A stretch of DNA of 64,000 nucleotides from Manis javanica (Eukaryota > Chordata > Mammalia > Pholidota > Manidae), in assembly GCF_040802235.1 (NCBI RefSeq), contig NC_133169.1, positions 47,437,034 to 47,501,033 on the forward strand, given 5' to 3'. The position numbers and the translations under genes were made by a program. The notes below the pieces were generated by a model that made no database searches, was not told the DNA's origin, and saw only the letters and a program-made list of their open reading frames with translations. Positions 32,070 through 43,000 of this stretch are shown piece after piece; position 1 is the first letter of the stretch; the number at the start of each line of letters is the position of its first letter.

Positions 32070-32555
32070 GCAGCATAAGTCAGGAAAATAAACCAGCCAG
32101 ATTCCAGGAAAATAACTGTTGGCAAAACAGGATGCAGTTTCTAACCAGTTCAAATCAGCGAGATTTGGGATGGGAAAGAAATATAACCAAAGCTCATTAC
32201 ACTCTCATTAGCATACTAAATTCAGACCCCATGGCACCATGATAGTTCCAAGCTGACCATATCAGGGCAAAAAGAGGGCATAGCCCCTTTTCCCCAAAGT
32301 CCCCTCCGTATTCAGAGAAAATCCCACCTCTCCCAATGAGTGTTCTACCCCCTGCTTAAACTCCAGCTGCAGGACTAATCAGCCGGAACTGCACTGTGCT
32401 GCTCACTTCCCCGGCAGGCCCACACCCCTTCCTTGAGTGTGTCTTTCTACTTACATACATTACTTGCTCGCATCTGTGCCACCTGTTCATGAATTCTTTC
32501 TCCATCAGAGTCAAGACCCCTATCCCAGGTAGAGGTCTGACTTAGCACACAAGGA
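32070..32555 (+). mobile_element. Probable solo ERV1-type LTR, degraded
   Basis: The block has the phrase order of a class I LTR: 'ggcaaaacaggatgcagttt', 'gggatgggaaagaaatat', 'tagccccttttccccaaagt', 'tctaccccctgcttaaactc', 'ttacttgctcgcatctgtgc', 'gaattctttctccatcagag'. The polyadenylation signal expected before 'attacttgc' is mutated (CATACATT). No internal sequence follows. Ends are approximate. Confidence 0.5.
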
Positions 32556-32559
32556 GCCC

Positions 32560-33200
32560 TCCCAGGATTGGATTTCCCAACAATACTCTACATTGTGTAC
32601 TGAGGGTATTTCATATTTAGTGATAACAATATTGTTCTACCAGGTTATGACAAATTGTACATCTATTAATATAACTTGGGGGAATGTTTATTTTGCTGAC
32701 TTCCCACTTAACATTGTAACACTAAAACATATATATTTGAGTTGAATCAGTTATATAATGCATGCCTTCATTCAACTCGATGCCTTGCATTACTTTTGCT
32801 AAAATTCTCTTCTTGACTGTTTTAATTTGAAAGCTAGATGAGAATTAGGTTGAGATCTGGATTGGAACTTGAGAGAGAAACTATTTCTTTCATTACAAGA
32901 GAATATGTACACATATACACTTACACATGCAAATCCCAGATACTTTGTTACGTGTTTCATTATACCAAGATTATTAATGTATTTGGTATGATTTTATACC
33001 AATGTATAGACTATGAGTACTCAGGTAAGGGAGGATACAGGAGATGAAAAGGAGCTGTGCCAGTTTTACAGTCTTCTGTGTTAGTTTCCTCTTGTATCTT
33101 TACTCTTTTATTAGCACTCTCAATAGATTCATAAATTCTTTCAGTGAAGCTATTTTGGAATTTCTAAGCCTTTCTGAGGCTCCTGCATGCCATTAAGATA
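32560..33200. other. Intergenic sequence, nothing recognised
   Basis: AT-rich non-coding DNA without a supported feature. Confidence 0.45.
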
Positions 33201-34365
33201 GGTATGCTATTCTGCCTGATTTAGGGTATGCCATCCCCCTTTCTTTCAAGAGCACTTCTTAAATGAATGATTTGTCTAATTGGAACATCCAACATGAGGG
33301 TAACTATAATTCCAGGTTGCCTTAGTAAGATTTTGCCATTTTTATATATATCTACAGCTTCTAGGACCACAGTTCTTAAACACAAAATAATCAGGTGTGC
33401 CAGAAGTGGCACACCTAATTCTTTGTAACTTGAAGATCCCATTTCTTCAGCTAAGCATTGAGTCTCTTAAAGCCAAATTAATACCTAGGAGGGATATGCC
33501 ACTAGGCTGGGGATGTTGTGGTGTTTTACAGTGTAACTCATTGCACAAAAATTGTCTTGGGATTGGCAGGTAACCTAATGCAAATCTAACCTGTTCTGTG
33601 ACCAATTTACCCTAGCACAGTCTTACAGTTAGGTGATTGATCACCCCAACAGATTTTAAGTGCTAGGCCTGGGCCCACCAATTTTGTGGTTTTGGCTTCT
33701 GAGAGTCCCACAAGCAATAAATCTATTATTTCTTTCAGGAAAAATTTCTTTATGGTGGCAGATACCCTAATGGCTTTTATAGTACAACTCGTACTAGTTA
33801 GATTTTGGTGAGCTCTTGGTCAAAAAAGTCTGAGTTTCTTCTTTTATTCCCCCAAGTCCTCCAGAGGTTATGCTGTAGCCTTACCTCCTGAGTCCCCTAA
33901 GCGCTACTGTCTTGCTTTCTTTAGATGCTGGGATACCCAAGATTTTCACTTGAAATGATCCTCCTTAATTCAACCACAATACTGTTTCTGGATGCCTGTG
34001 TACAGTTCCTGAGGCCTGTCAGGACTTCCTGAAGGCACTTACCTTGTAGATGAGGTCGACACAAAACCAAATATTGCATCCCACTAGATCTTTACCATGA
34101 AAACCTAGTCTCTCATATCCCAATTTCCACATCTGGACCCTTGCAAACCCCAGTTTTGTACCCAGAAGGATAGAACAAACAAACTCTAAGAGCTCAGAAC
34201 ATAAAACAAGTGGAGCCCCATCTGAGAGAACTTCCCAGAGCTCCTTGCGAGTAGTGGACAAGGGAGCCAACCCAAAGGGCACCTGGGGTACCTTCGCCTG
34301 GGCAGACAACTAATCCCAAGAATGTTCAGCAGATGTCTTCAGATCCCATCTTGTTACCCAAACTG
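33200..34365 (-). mobile_element. ERV internal fragment (leader and gag-like), antisense
   Basis: Directly inside the antisense LTR at 34366-34798, the minus strand continues with what looks like a primer-site region (TTGGGTAACAAGATGGGAT) and retroviral leader/gag-like sequence. A 96-codon minus ORF (34019-34309) has a gag-N-terminus flavour but no decisive motif. No pol or env is visible. The second LTR is missing, so this is a 5' partial element. Class I is likely but not proven. Confidence 0.4.
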
Positions 34366-34798
34366 TCAAAAGACAAAATTTAAACTTTCAGTAATGAGTT
34401 TGATGTTCTTTATTCACAAGTATACAACCCATGGTTAGGGGAGTATAGTACCTCAAAAGCAGTGAACACTATTCCAGGGGATATGGTGCAAGAGCACATT
34501 TCACAGAGTTAGAAGAGGCAATGGAGAAACAGGGCATGACTGGCTAGGAGGTCAGGGATCTCACAGGTAAAATTTCTTGGGTAAGGTATACAAGGTAAAG
34601 CTGAGTTGGTGAATTGTGATTGGTGTATGATAGGTTTCCTTGACAGGTGTTTCCCGTAAACACAGGCTGACTTTGGTTTAGATTTATGATATGGGCCAGG
34701 CCCCTGAGGAGACCTCTATTTTGTGGGTCCTTATATACAAATCAACTTTATTAGGCCCCAGGTGGAGAAGATCCTCAGTTGAGTCTCAGTGGTCTTTC
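34366..34798 (-). mobile_element. ERV LTR, antisense
   Basis: On the minus strand this runs from TGAAAGACC to TTTTGACA, has a GAATAAAG polyadenylation signal about 50 bases before its end, and TATATAAGG near its upstream part (plus-strand 34729-34737). It is followed directly by a primer-site-like sequence, which fits a 5' LTR. Confidence 0.55.
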
Positions 34799-36220
34799 AA
34801 TCTCTAGCAGCTGATTTAATCACTTATTGTAAGAAAATACTGCAGTGGATTTGGGGGATATGTCACATTTGAAAGATACGTGATTTTCAGTGAGATACAG
34901 AAATTTGTAGAAAGCTACTATATTATCAGAGTTTTGGGCAAATCACTGTGCTGATATCACAGCAGCACGGAGGTTCAGATTTTTAGGAAGTGGTTCCTCC
35001 AATGACACCCCAGGCAGCAGATTCTTACTGAACCAGCAGGGTAATGTTTTGGAAACACTCATAAACCAAGGGAGAAAGTTGAAACACTCTTTCAAAGATT
35101 TAATTCATATTTATTGGCTTAATTGAAATTGCATTTATGAGCCTTCATATATTTTGAATATGTGTACATATAAGACTATGGTTGGGCACACTGTTAAATA
35201 TTTCTATATTTGGTAAGAGCACCAGAAGATTTTGCTTGCTTTACTAGGGCAAGCTTCATACCATGCAAAGCAATTCCAGTATCAAGGCTGATCATATGTC
35301 CAGAGATGGCCATTAAATTCACAGACCCAGTCTGAAAAATGTTTCTAACTATTTAGGCACTCCTGAAGAGCTTTCACAGCTAGCTAAATTATTTTCTCCA
35401 AGTTGTAATTGTTTTAATGTCCCAAGACATTAAAAGCTGTTAAACTAATAACCCAAGTCTTGCTTTTCCTGTAAAGGTGTGAACTTTTTGATGCTCTGGC
35501 TTTCTCCTTAATAGTGTTTAGCTAGCTACCGGTTTTACAAATACACAACTGTATCTATGTATAGAGCACAAATCAAATAAATTCAGTAAAATCATAGGTT
35601 TGGAAAAGTTATCTTGTTGGCTCATTATTGCCTTTGCTGAAAATATTTTAAATACTAAAAAGAGTTTTCAGGTAACAGGTAACATATCATTACCAAATGA
35701 TATGAAAACCCACAAGCAGTAGTCCTATTTTTGTGGATCTTTTCTTACTACTAACATTTTAATTTGTACTTTACCAGCTTTCTGGCCTTTACCTGGTAAA
35801 ACCATTTGTCACAAGCATGAAAAATTGGTATCCACTGAATACCATCTTATGATATTCAGCTAATTATCTCTCTTATGAGAGCAAATATGGCACGGACTTT
35901 ATTTGCAGTTTTCCCCCCTCTATGGAACACTTTATTTTTCATCCTGTAAAAAGGCAATATTAAAAATGGTAATTAACCCATCAAAATTTGAAAGAAAACA
36001 TGACAGAATATTGAATAAATGAGAAAAATATAATTTTGAGAATTACAATTACACTGGAAATCCATCTAAAGGCTCTTTTTTCCTACTTAAGATATTTTAG
36101 ATATTTTAACTTCTCATGTACTATCAGTTCAAATAACTAAAAATAAAATAACACTGGAGAAATGTAAATAAAATCAACCTATCATTAACCAAAGTAGTAA
36201 ATGTGACAAGGGAGAAAAAC
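34799..36220. other. Intergenic sequence, nothing recognised
   Basis: AT-rich, without ORFs above 60 codons and without a supported repeat assignment. Confidence 0.45.
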
Positions 36221-36229
36221 ATCAGTGGG

Positions 36230-36610
36230 GAAAATGGGAGTTCTGATGGCCAGGATCCTCACCTGAACCTAAAGTACTTGATGATGTAACTGGCCTGCTG
36301 CTAGACTAATGCTCCCACACTCCTAGGCTAGTATTGACTGAGTCACTAGATAAAGAGCTCTGCCCAGTGCAGTAGGTGGAGGCAGAGACAAGGAGGATTA
36401 GGAGAAGGATTACAGATCTGCAGACCTCTGGGTGCAGACACGATCCTAGTGCTCGACCTATCACCGGGAGAACAAAGTTGGGCAATAAGCCCTTTTACCC
36501 CAAGAATGTTCCATTGTCATTCCTCAGTCTCACTGAATCTATAGTGAACTTGTTTGCAGCTGAAACCCATTGGCAAGACAACAGAAGACTTCAAGCTAAA
36601 TGTTACATTA
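36230..36610 (+). mobile_element. Possible LTR relic
   Basis: GC-richer patch with an LTR-like order: 'gataaagagctctgcccagt', a purine-rich zone, 'gcagacctctgggtgcagac', 'gcaataagcccttttacccc', 'cctcagtctcactgaatc'. The AATAAGC would be a weak polyadenylation signal. A 107-codon ORF crosses it without retroviral motifs. Tentative. Confidence 0.3.
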
Positions 36611-36804
36611 ATGAATTTGTCCTGGGGAAAATAATTGGTAAAACAGGATGGATATTTATTCATTTCTTATGGCTTAATCATTTAAATTCTCATCAATAAA
36701 ATCACCAAGTTGTGTCAAGACAGCCATACTCTAGTTATACATACCCATCATATTTTTTTAGCACAGTAGAGAAGAACATCAAATCTGAAGTTTAACTTAA
36801 AGTA

Positions 36805-36819
36805 TAAGGCATAATTTTT
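36805..36819. repeat. Target-site duplication of the YAF2 retrocopy, left copy
   Basis: TAAGGCATAATTTTT here recurs exactly at 39007-39021, bracketing the retrocopy. Confidence 0.9.
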
Positions 36820-37563
36820 TTGAGGTATATAACTGTTTTATTCACAGACTTTTACTCTACGCAATTAACTGTATTTCACAACTAGCATTTTACAAAAAAA
36901 AGTACCATTGTGCCTGTAAAAAGTTCTGCTATCAAACAGAAAATTACATTACAATGCGAAACCACCAAATATCACAACTGTCAGGGTCTACAGTTTTTCT
37001 TTTCTGCAAATGCTAACACGATGTCTTTATGTGATATTCTGTATTCAAGTTACATCTTTAAGTTTATTTATATTCCCGAAGTCCCCATAGATGGATATAC
37101 ATTAAGCAAATGGATAAGAGAAAGCAGGAGACCCTCAAAGAATTTAAGCAGTACTACGTGGTTTCTAGGTTGGATTTTTAAATACAACATAAAACACTTT
37201 ATTAGTTGTAAACAAAAATGCAATATCTGTAGTCATAAAAATATTTTATTGGTAATTTTATATAATAGTGAGGGGCTGTAAATACTTTTTAAATTTCAGG
37301 ATATTGATAAAATGCATAAACTGGCGGTTGTGTCTGAAAATAGGGCACTATGATTTTTTTTAAGAATTGTTATATATAGTAAGAGGCCAATTAAACTCAT
37401 TTTAAGATAAGTTATTTTCCAGTTCTGTGCAACAGTTCTCATTTCTATATTAATTAGATTCATACTTCTATGACGCTGGCTAAAGTTTGGGGCCAGGAAA
37501 CAGTGATAAAACTATTAAATTAAAGGTTCTCCAAAATTGCAGCTTTTAAATTATGGCAGGTTT

Positions 37564-37608
<45 letters not shown>

Positions 37609-39006
37609 TTTGCCAAATGCTTATAATTATTTGAATTTTAAATGTTTTATATAATACAGAAAATACCAGTGTTCAATAACAACAGCACTAAACCTGAATT
37701 ACAAAGCTAAATAATCAATGTTTTATTGTTTACTAGTCTCCTAGTAAACATTACAATAAATGAATGTTTTGAAAGATAAAACAAAAAAACAAAAAAACAA
37801 AACCAGAAACAATTCAGGAACAATAATTTAGTAAAATATGTCGAAAACATTGTCAATGGTTCATACAAGTTTTTTATTTACTAGCAATTTTGCTATTTAA
37901 CCACACCAAGTACCAGCAGGTGTATTTAAGAGCAGAACCATTAAGAAAATTCTGTTGCAGCAATAGTTGATTTTTGACTTGTATGCATATAACTTTGTTT
38001 CACAATTCTCAAATAATACATTTAGGCAGCTTGCACTATGTTATAAAAATTTAAATTCATTACATGCCAATAGTAGAGAATTCAAGAATTATATGTTAGA
38101 ATTCAGTAAACTAAAAGTGAATATAGACTTACCAGTAACACTGCATAATGAATAATTCAACCACATTTTCATGGTACCTGTGACTGTGGAGACCAAAATG
38201 TTAAGTCTGGAAATGTTTGGTAGGCATAGATTGCAATAAGTGTAACAAATTCGTATTTTATGTAAAAAGCAAATTATGGATTGTGCATGAATATGTTTGT
38301 CATGAAAACGTGGTACTTCTTGGCATAATCTGTGCATTTGCATGGTATGACAGAAGTGACTAAAAAACTGGAGAAAATAAACTTTAATGAGACTCTCCAT
38401 TCAGTGACGAGGCTTCTCCGCGGGGCGAGGATGACCTGGACACACCCCTCTCAGTGTTACCCGAGCCGGAGCTGCTCTGACTGTGCTGATCCGCGGAGGT
38501 GGCACTGGCCGCGGGCGGTGACTTCGTTTTCTCCTTAAAGTCTGTGATAATGACTGTCAGATCCCCAACAGTGACTTCCAAGTGCTGAGCACTGCTCCGA
38601 TCCACATTTTTCAATCTTGGCCTGGTTTTCTTATGACTGTTCTTTTTACTAGGTGTTTCCTTTTCACTTTTCACTTTTTTCTTTTTCTACTTTATCTTTT
38701 TTCTCTTTCTTTGACTTTGTAGGGGGCACAAACTGCTGAGTGACCTGCTGTGCGACCAGCTGGGAGACAGGTCGTGGTTTTCGGGTGGAGGTGCCCTTGG
38801 CGCACGTCGCACATCATGCACTTGAAGGCCTCGGCGCCGTTCCGGAAGGTGCACACGCTGCAGTCCCAGTAGCCCTCGTCTGACGACGGCTTTGGCTGCC
38901 GCTTCGGCCTGGTGGGGCTCTTCTTGTCGCCCATGGCTCGGCGACGGGCGCGCGCCAGGAGCCGCGCCGTGGCCGCGTGTTGTCAGCTCAGGGCCGCGGC
39001 CGGGCC
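36820..39006 (-). pseudogene. YAF2: Processed YAF2 retrocopy (pseudogene)
   Basis: YAF2 is a RanBP2-type zinc-finger subunit of variant Polycomb (PRC1) complexes that binds YY1. This copy is intronless. The ATG is at 38934 (minus), preceded by a 70-base GC-rich 5' UTR. The zinc finger is intact (Cys-X2-Cys-X10-Cys-X2-Cys, residues about 24-41). Soon after, an extra C near 38800 shifts the frame. A 7-base tandem duplication (GTGAAAA) near 38680 shifts it again. The C-terminal half is well preserved in another frame and ends with the native Ser-His stop at 38384. A 1.56-kb 3' UTR follows, ending with AATAAA at about 36839-36844 (minus) and a short A tail. The exact 15-bp duplications on both sides prove LINE-mediated insertion. 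The product would be truncated, so it is a pseudogene. Confidence 0.95.
37569..37600. repeat. (CT)n microsatellite with T run
   Basis: Sixteen CT dinucleotides followed by about twelve T, inside the 3' UTR portion of the YAF2 retrocopy. Confidence 0.97.
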
Positions 39007-39021
39007 TAAGGCATAATTTTT
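39007..39021. repeat. Target-site duplication of the YAF2 retrocopy, right copy
   Basis: TAAGGCATAATTTTT, identical to 36805-36819. It directly abuts the GC-rich 5' end of the retrocopy. Confidence 0.9.
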
Positions 39022-41705
39022 ATAAAAATACAATTACATCTAAGTTTTTACAGCATTTTATAAATTTTACTAGGTTGCTTAATTTGAATACTTATTATAT
39101 CATCTTAATTTTGTATAATATCTTCCAATATCATTCACTGTTTTGAAGAAAACATTGTTTTGGAGAAAACAAGTATGAAGAATACTAGAACCAAAATCAT
39201 TCGATTTTCTTAAATCACTTATCATTTATTCAACAAATATTTACTTATTTCTTATTATGTGGTAGTTATCATATTTAGTTTGAGTATATATTGATGAAAT
39301 AGAAAAAATATTGTCATTTAAAATTAGTGACAAATCTATCGTAATGATAAAGTGAAATCATTTTAACACATTATGAACAGTTCAGTAATTCTAGACCAAT
39401 TCAGTTTTCAGTTAGTGGTCAAAAAACACTACTTTGTCTGACAGAAGAAATACTAACAAAGAGTTACTGCTATTTTACTCTGGTGTTTGAGGAGCCATAA
39501 TTGAGACTGTGTGCAAGTTTGCATTTTTTCTAACTGGTTCAACTTGTCTTAATCAGGAACAATTGTTAAACATGGAAACTCCAGTTTTAAAGGGTGTCTT
39601 AAAAAAGTAGATTTGCTTCCAATACCACATCCATTGTAATGTGAACATTCTAGCATGTGGTACAGCCCCTAAACACCTTAGTTTAGGTTAATGTTGAAAC
39701 TTAATCCTAAAAACTGCCATTTGTCAATATATAAAAATTTCAGAGAAGGACTTGAAAAAACAATACACATCAAAGAATTCTGAAGAGGGAAGTATACTGA
39801 ATCACAATGTGGAGAAACCTGATATATATCAGATAGCCACATAGTTAATGGGCTGAATATCCAGGTCCAACAGAAATAAATTACAAATATTACAGTGAAA
39901 ATTCCCACCATGGCTCCATTGGACAGTGGTTCTGCTGGAATTTCTGAGCTGAAAATAATAGCCATATGGACATCAATTACTAAGAGAGTAATTATTTTGA
40001 AATGGCCTAGAAATCTGTATGTATTTTGTTATTACTCTTTCTTTAGGCCTATGTTCTATGTAGAATATGCCCACTGAAATCTCCTACAACAATCAGAATA
40101 GTAATTAGCTCAGTTTTCCGTTTTCAGTTAGACAATAATGCTGCAAAATGCTTTTGTAAATACCATGAGATAAATATCTGTATTTCCTGCTTCTACTAAT
40201 TAAAAAGCAAAGAGCCTGTGGCTCACTGTTTTATGTATATTCTTGTTTTTATCAATAGTGTCTTTTATTTTTGCCAGAAATGTCTCGCTTATAATCAAAT
40301 TTTCTTAGCTATGTTCATAGCAACATTCCAGTTTTCTATACTTCTACGAGAACTGTTTTATGTTAATAATAAAATGTTGTATTTTTTTGAAATTTAAATA
40401 ACTGTTAAATGACTTCATATGATGTAGTTAAATGAATTTTATGAACATTTGCACAATAAATCACATTAAACTGTGTAATGTAGGAGAAATTGATGAAAAT
40501 ACAAGACAAACAGAAACCATATGGCAATGAGGTATGGTGTGAAACAGTTCTTTATTCATTTCCCAACAATTGTTTCACTGAAGTATGAGTGCTGAGCAGT
40601 GTCCTTCCTAGCAATATGGAGAGACATCTTCTTTGATAAGGTTTTAGTAATAGCAAGCAGTTTTTGCCATTTTTCAGAAAAATCACTGTATTATATCTAC
40701 TTCTCACAGAGACCCATTCATGATGAGGAGACAAATAAAATACCTCTATCCATTCACCTAGGTATTGTATATTGTATGTTTCTGTGGCATTATATATATT
40801 TTCAGAAACAAATGTTCCTTATGATTCCCAGAACTTAAACTCAGCCCCTGCCTATACTCCAATCTACAGATTTACACAAACAAGAAAATAACATGACATT
40901 AATCTTAACAATCCTGAAGGAGAGCAAATCAGATCCTGTTTATTCTCTGACTATCAGGAAAAACTTGAGCAATCCTAAACTCAACTTTTCTGGATTAGTT
41001 TTTGTGTATTATTCAAGATACTTGTGATACTTCCATTTACACAAGTAGCTATCAATACAAAAAAAATGCAAATGAAGATTCTAAAACATGTTTTAAATAC
41101 ACCAGTATGGAAATAATAAATCAGACTTACCATTCTACAATTAGACCATATAAGAAATTGCATGAATATATTTCAAGTATGGCAGATAGCGATGTTTCAG
41201 GGACAGGCACAATCATGGAGCAGCAAAGAATTGAGATCTTCAGGTTTAAAGCTTCAGCTCACACATGTGTTGGTCATTCCCCATCTGCCCTTCCTTGACC
41301 CCTTTCCAAGTATTTTTGCCTTGTTTTGTGCCACAGGAGTTTGTTCTCTATGGACAAGACAAAAACCTGTTGTATCCTTTAGTACGGTCATGTTTGAACA
41401 GTGATTTCCTATCACAGATCAGAGTGGGAGGAGAATGCAGTTTGGTCCTTATTCCCCAGCTCCCTTCCCACTGAGGCAGCCGGGTGTCAGTACAGGGGTT
41501 AGTCTCCCAAGGGCACAAATCCTGCAGAGCCACCCTCTGGCTGTCCTCTCCAGCCCCTTCACACCTGCGGAGAGGAGCAGCTTCCTACTATCGTTAGCCC
41601 TGGACTCATTCACCTTCCCTGACGGTTTCCAATAGCTTTTAAAAACATTTTGTTCCACCACCTGGAATTAACTGTTTACAACTTTACATAATTTTGTTCA
41701 GATGT
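39022..41705. other. Intergenic sequence, nothing recognised
   Basis: AT-rich non-coding DNA. Short ORFs near 41.0-41.6 kb overlap on both strands and have no family features. Confidence 0.45.
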
Positions 41706-42470
41706 ATTTTTTTTTTTATTGGCATAAATTTATATTTATTTATTTATTTATTTATTTGTTTGTTTGTTTTGTTTTGAGAGGGCATCTCTCATATTTATTT
41801 ATCAAATGGTTGTTAACAACAATAAAATTCTGTATAGGGGACTCAATGCACAATCATTAATCAACCCCAAGCCTAGTTCTCAACCGTCTCCAATCTTCTG
41901 AAGCATAACAAACAAGTTCTTACATGGTGAACAAATTCTTACATTGAATAAGTTCTTACATGGTGAACAGTGCAAGGGCATTCATCACAGAAACTTTCGG
42001 TTTTGATCACGCATTATGAACTATAAACAATCAGGTCAAATATGAATATTCGTTTGATTTTTATACTTGATTTATATGTGAATCCCACATTTTCCCCTTA
42101 TTATTATTGTTATTATTATTTTTTTTAATAAAATGCTGAAGTGGTAGGTAGATGCAAGATAAAGGTAGAAAACATAGTTTAGTGCTGTAAGAGGGCAAAT
42201 GTAGATGATCAGGTGTGTGCCTATAGACTAAGTGTTAATCCAAGCTAGAAAAGGGCAACAAAACATCCACGGATGCAGAAGATTTCTCTCAAAACAGGGG
42301 GGGTGGGGTTCTAAGCCTCACCCCTGTTGATCCCCAATTTCTCACCTGATGGCCCCCCTGCGACTTGTGCCTGTCTTAGGTTGTTCCTCCCTTGAGGAAG
42401 CTTACCCGTCTCGGGCTAACCAGTCATCTTCCGGGGCCATACAGGGAAATATAAAGTTGGTAAGTGAGAG
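41706..42470 (-). repeat. Lineage-specific L1 3' end, antisense
   Basis: Starts on the plus strand with poly(T) and (TTTA)n/(TTTG)n (41732-41775), as expected for the reversed tail of a retroposon. It continues with low-divergence-looking sequence: 'gagagggcatctctcat', 'aaatggttgttaacaacaat', 'aacaaacaagttcttacatg' (partly repeated three times), 'gatcacgcattatgaac', and a GC-rich 'ggccccctgcgacttgtgc' end. From memory this resembles the 3' end of young L1s in pangolins. Right boundary near 42470 is approximate. Confidence 0.55.
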
Positions 42471-42859
42471 AGAAGCAATATTGTTTGAAAAGGTTAGCTT
42501 TTTACTTCTTTGCGATTTATGCCCTGCAGCTTTTATGCCCAGCATTTGTCTTGAGGTATGTTCAAATCTATTTTTTAAGTTAATGTAATGTTTTACAAAA
42601 ATTATACATTACACCAAACTGAAATTATGCAGAAAATAAAAATATATACAATTTGAAACATCTTAAATTCAAAAATAACTTGTTAACATTAGGTAAATAT
42701 TGGTGGAGTCCTTTTTGGTATATTTACATAAAGAGGGATATATGTGCTTTTATAAAATTGAGCTCATAGGTTCTATGTTTATTTAAAACTATTCAATTTA
42801 ATTGTAATAAATTTAACTGAAGGAAAAGCAACAAAAACAAAAATGAAGCCATGGCTGAA

Positions 42860-43000
42860 TTTTTTTTAAATAAAGTATCATTGATATACAATCTCATGAT
42901 GGTTTCACATATACAACAGAGTGGTTTCAACATTCACCCATATTGTCAAATCCTCACCCCTCCATTGAGGTCACTGTCTATCAACATAGTAAGACGCGTG
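42860..43000 (-). repeat. L1 3' UTR-like fragment, antisense
   Basis: T run, then 'aaagtatcattgatatacaa', 'catgatggtttcacatatac', 'aacattcacccatattgtca', 'gtcactgtctatcaacatag'. This is the reverse complement of a laurasiatherian-type L1 3' end. It is truncated after about 140 bases. Confidence 0.55.
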
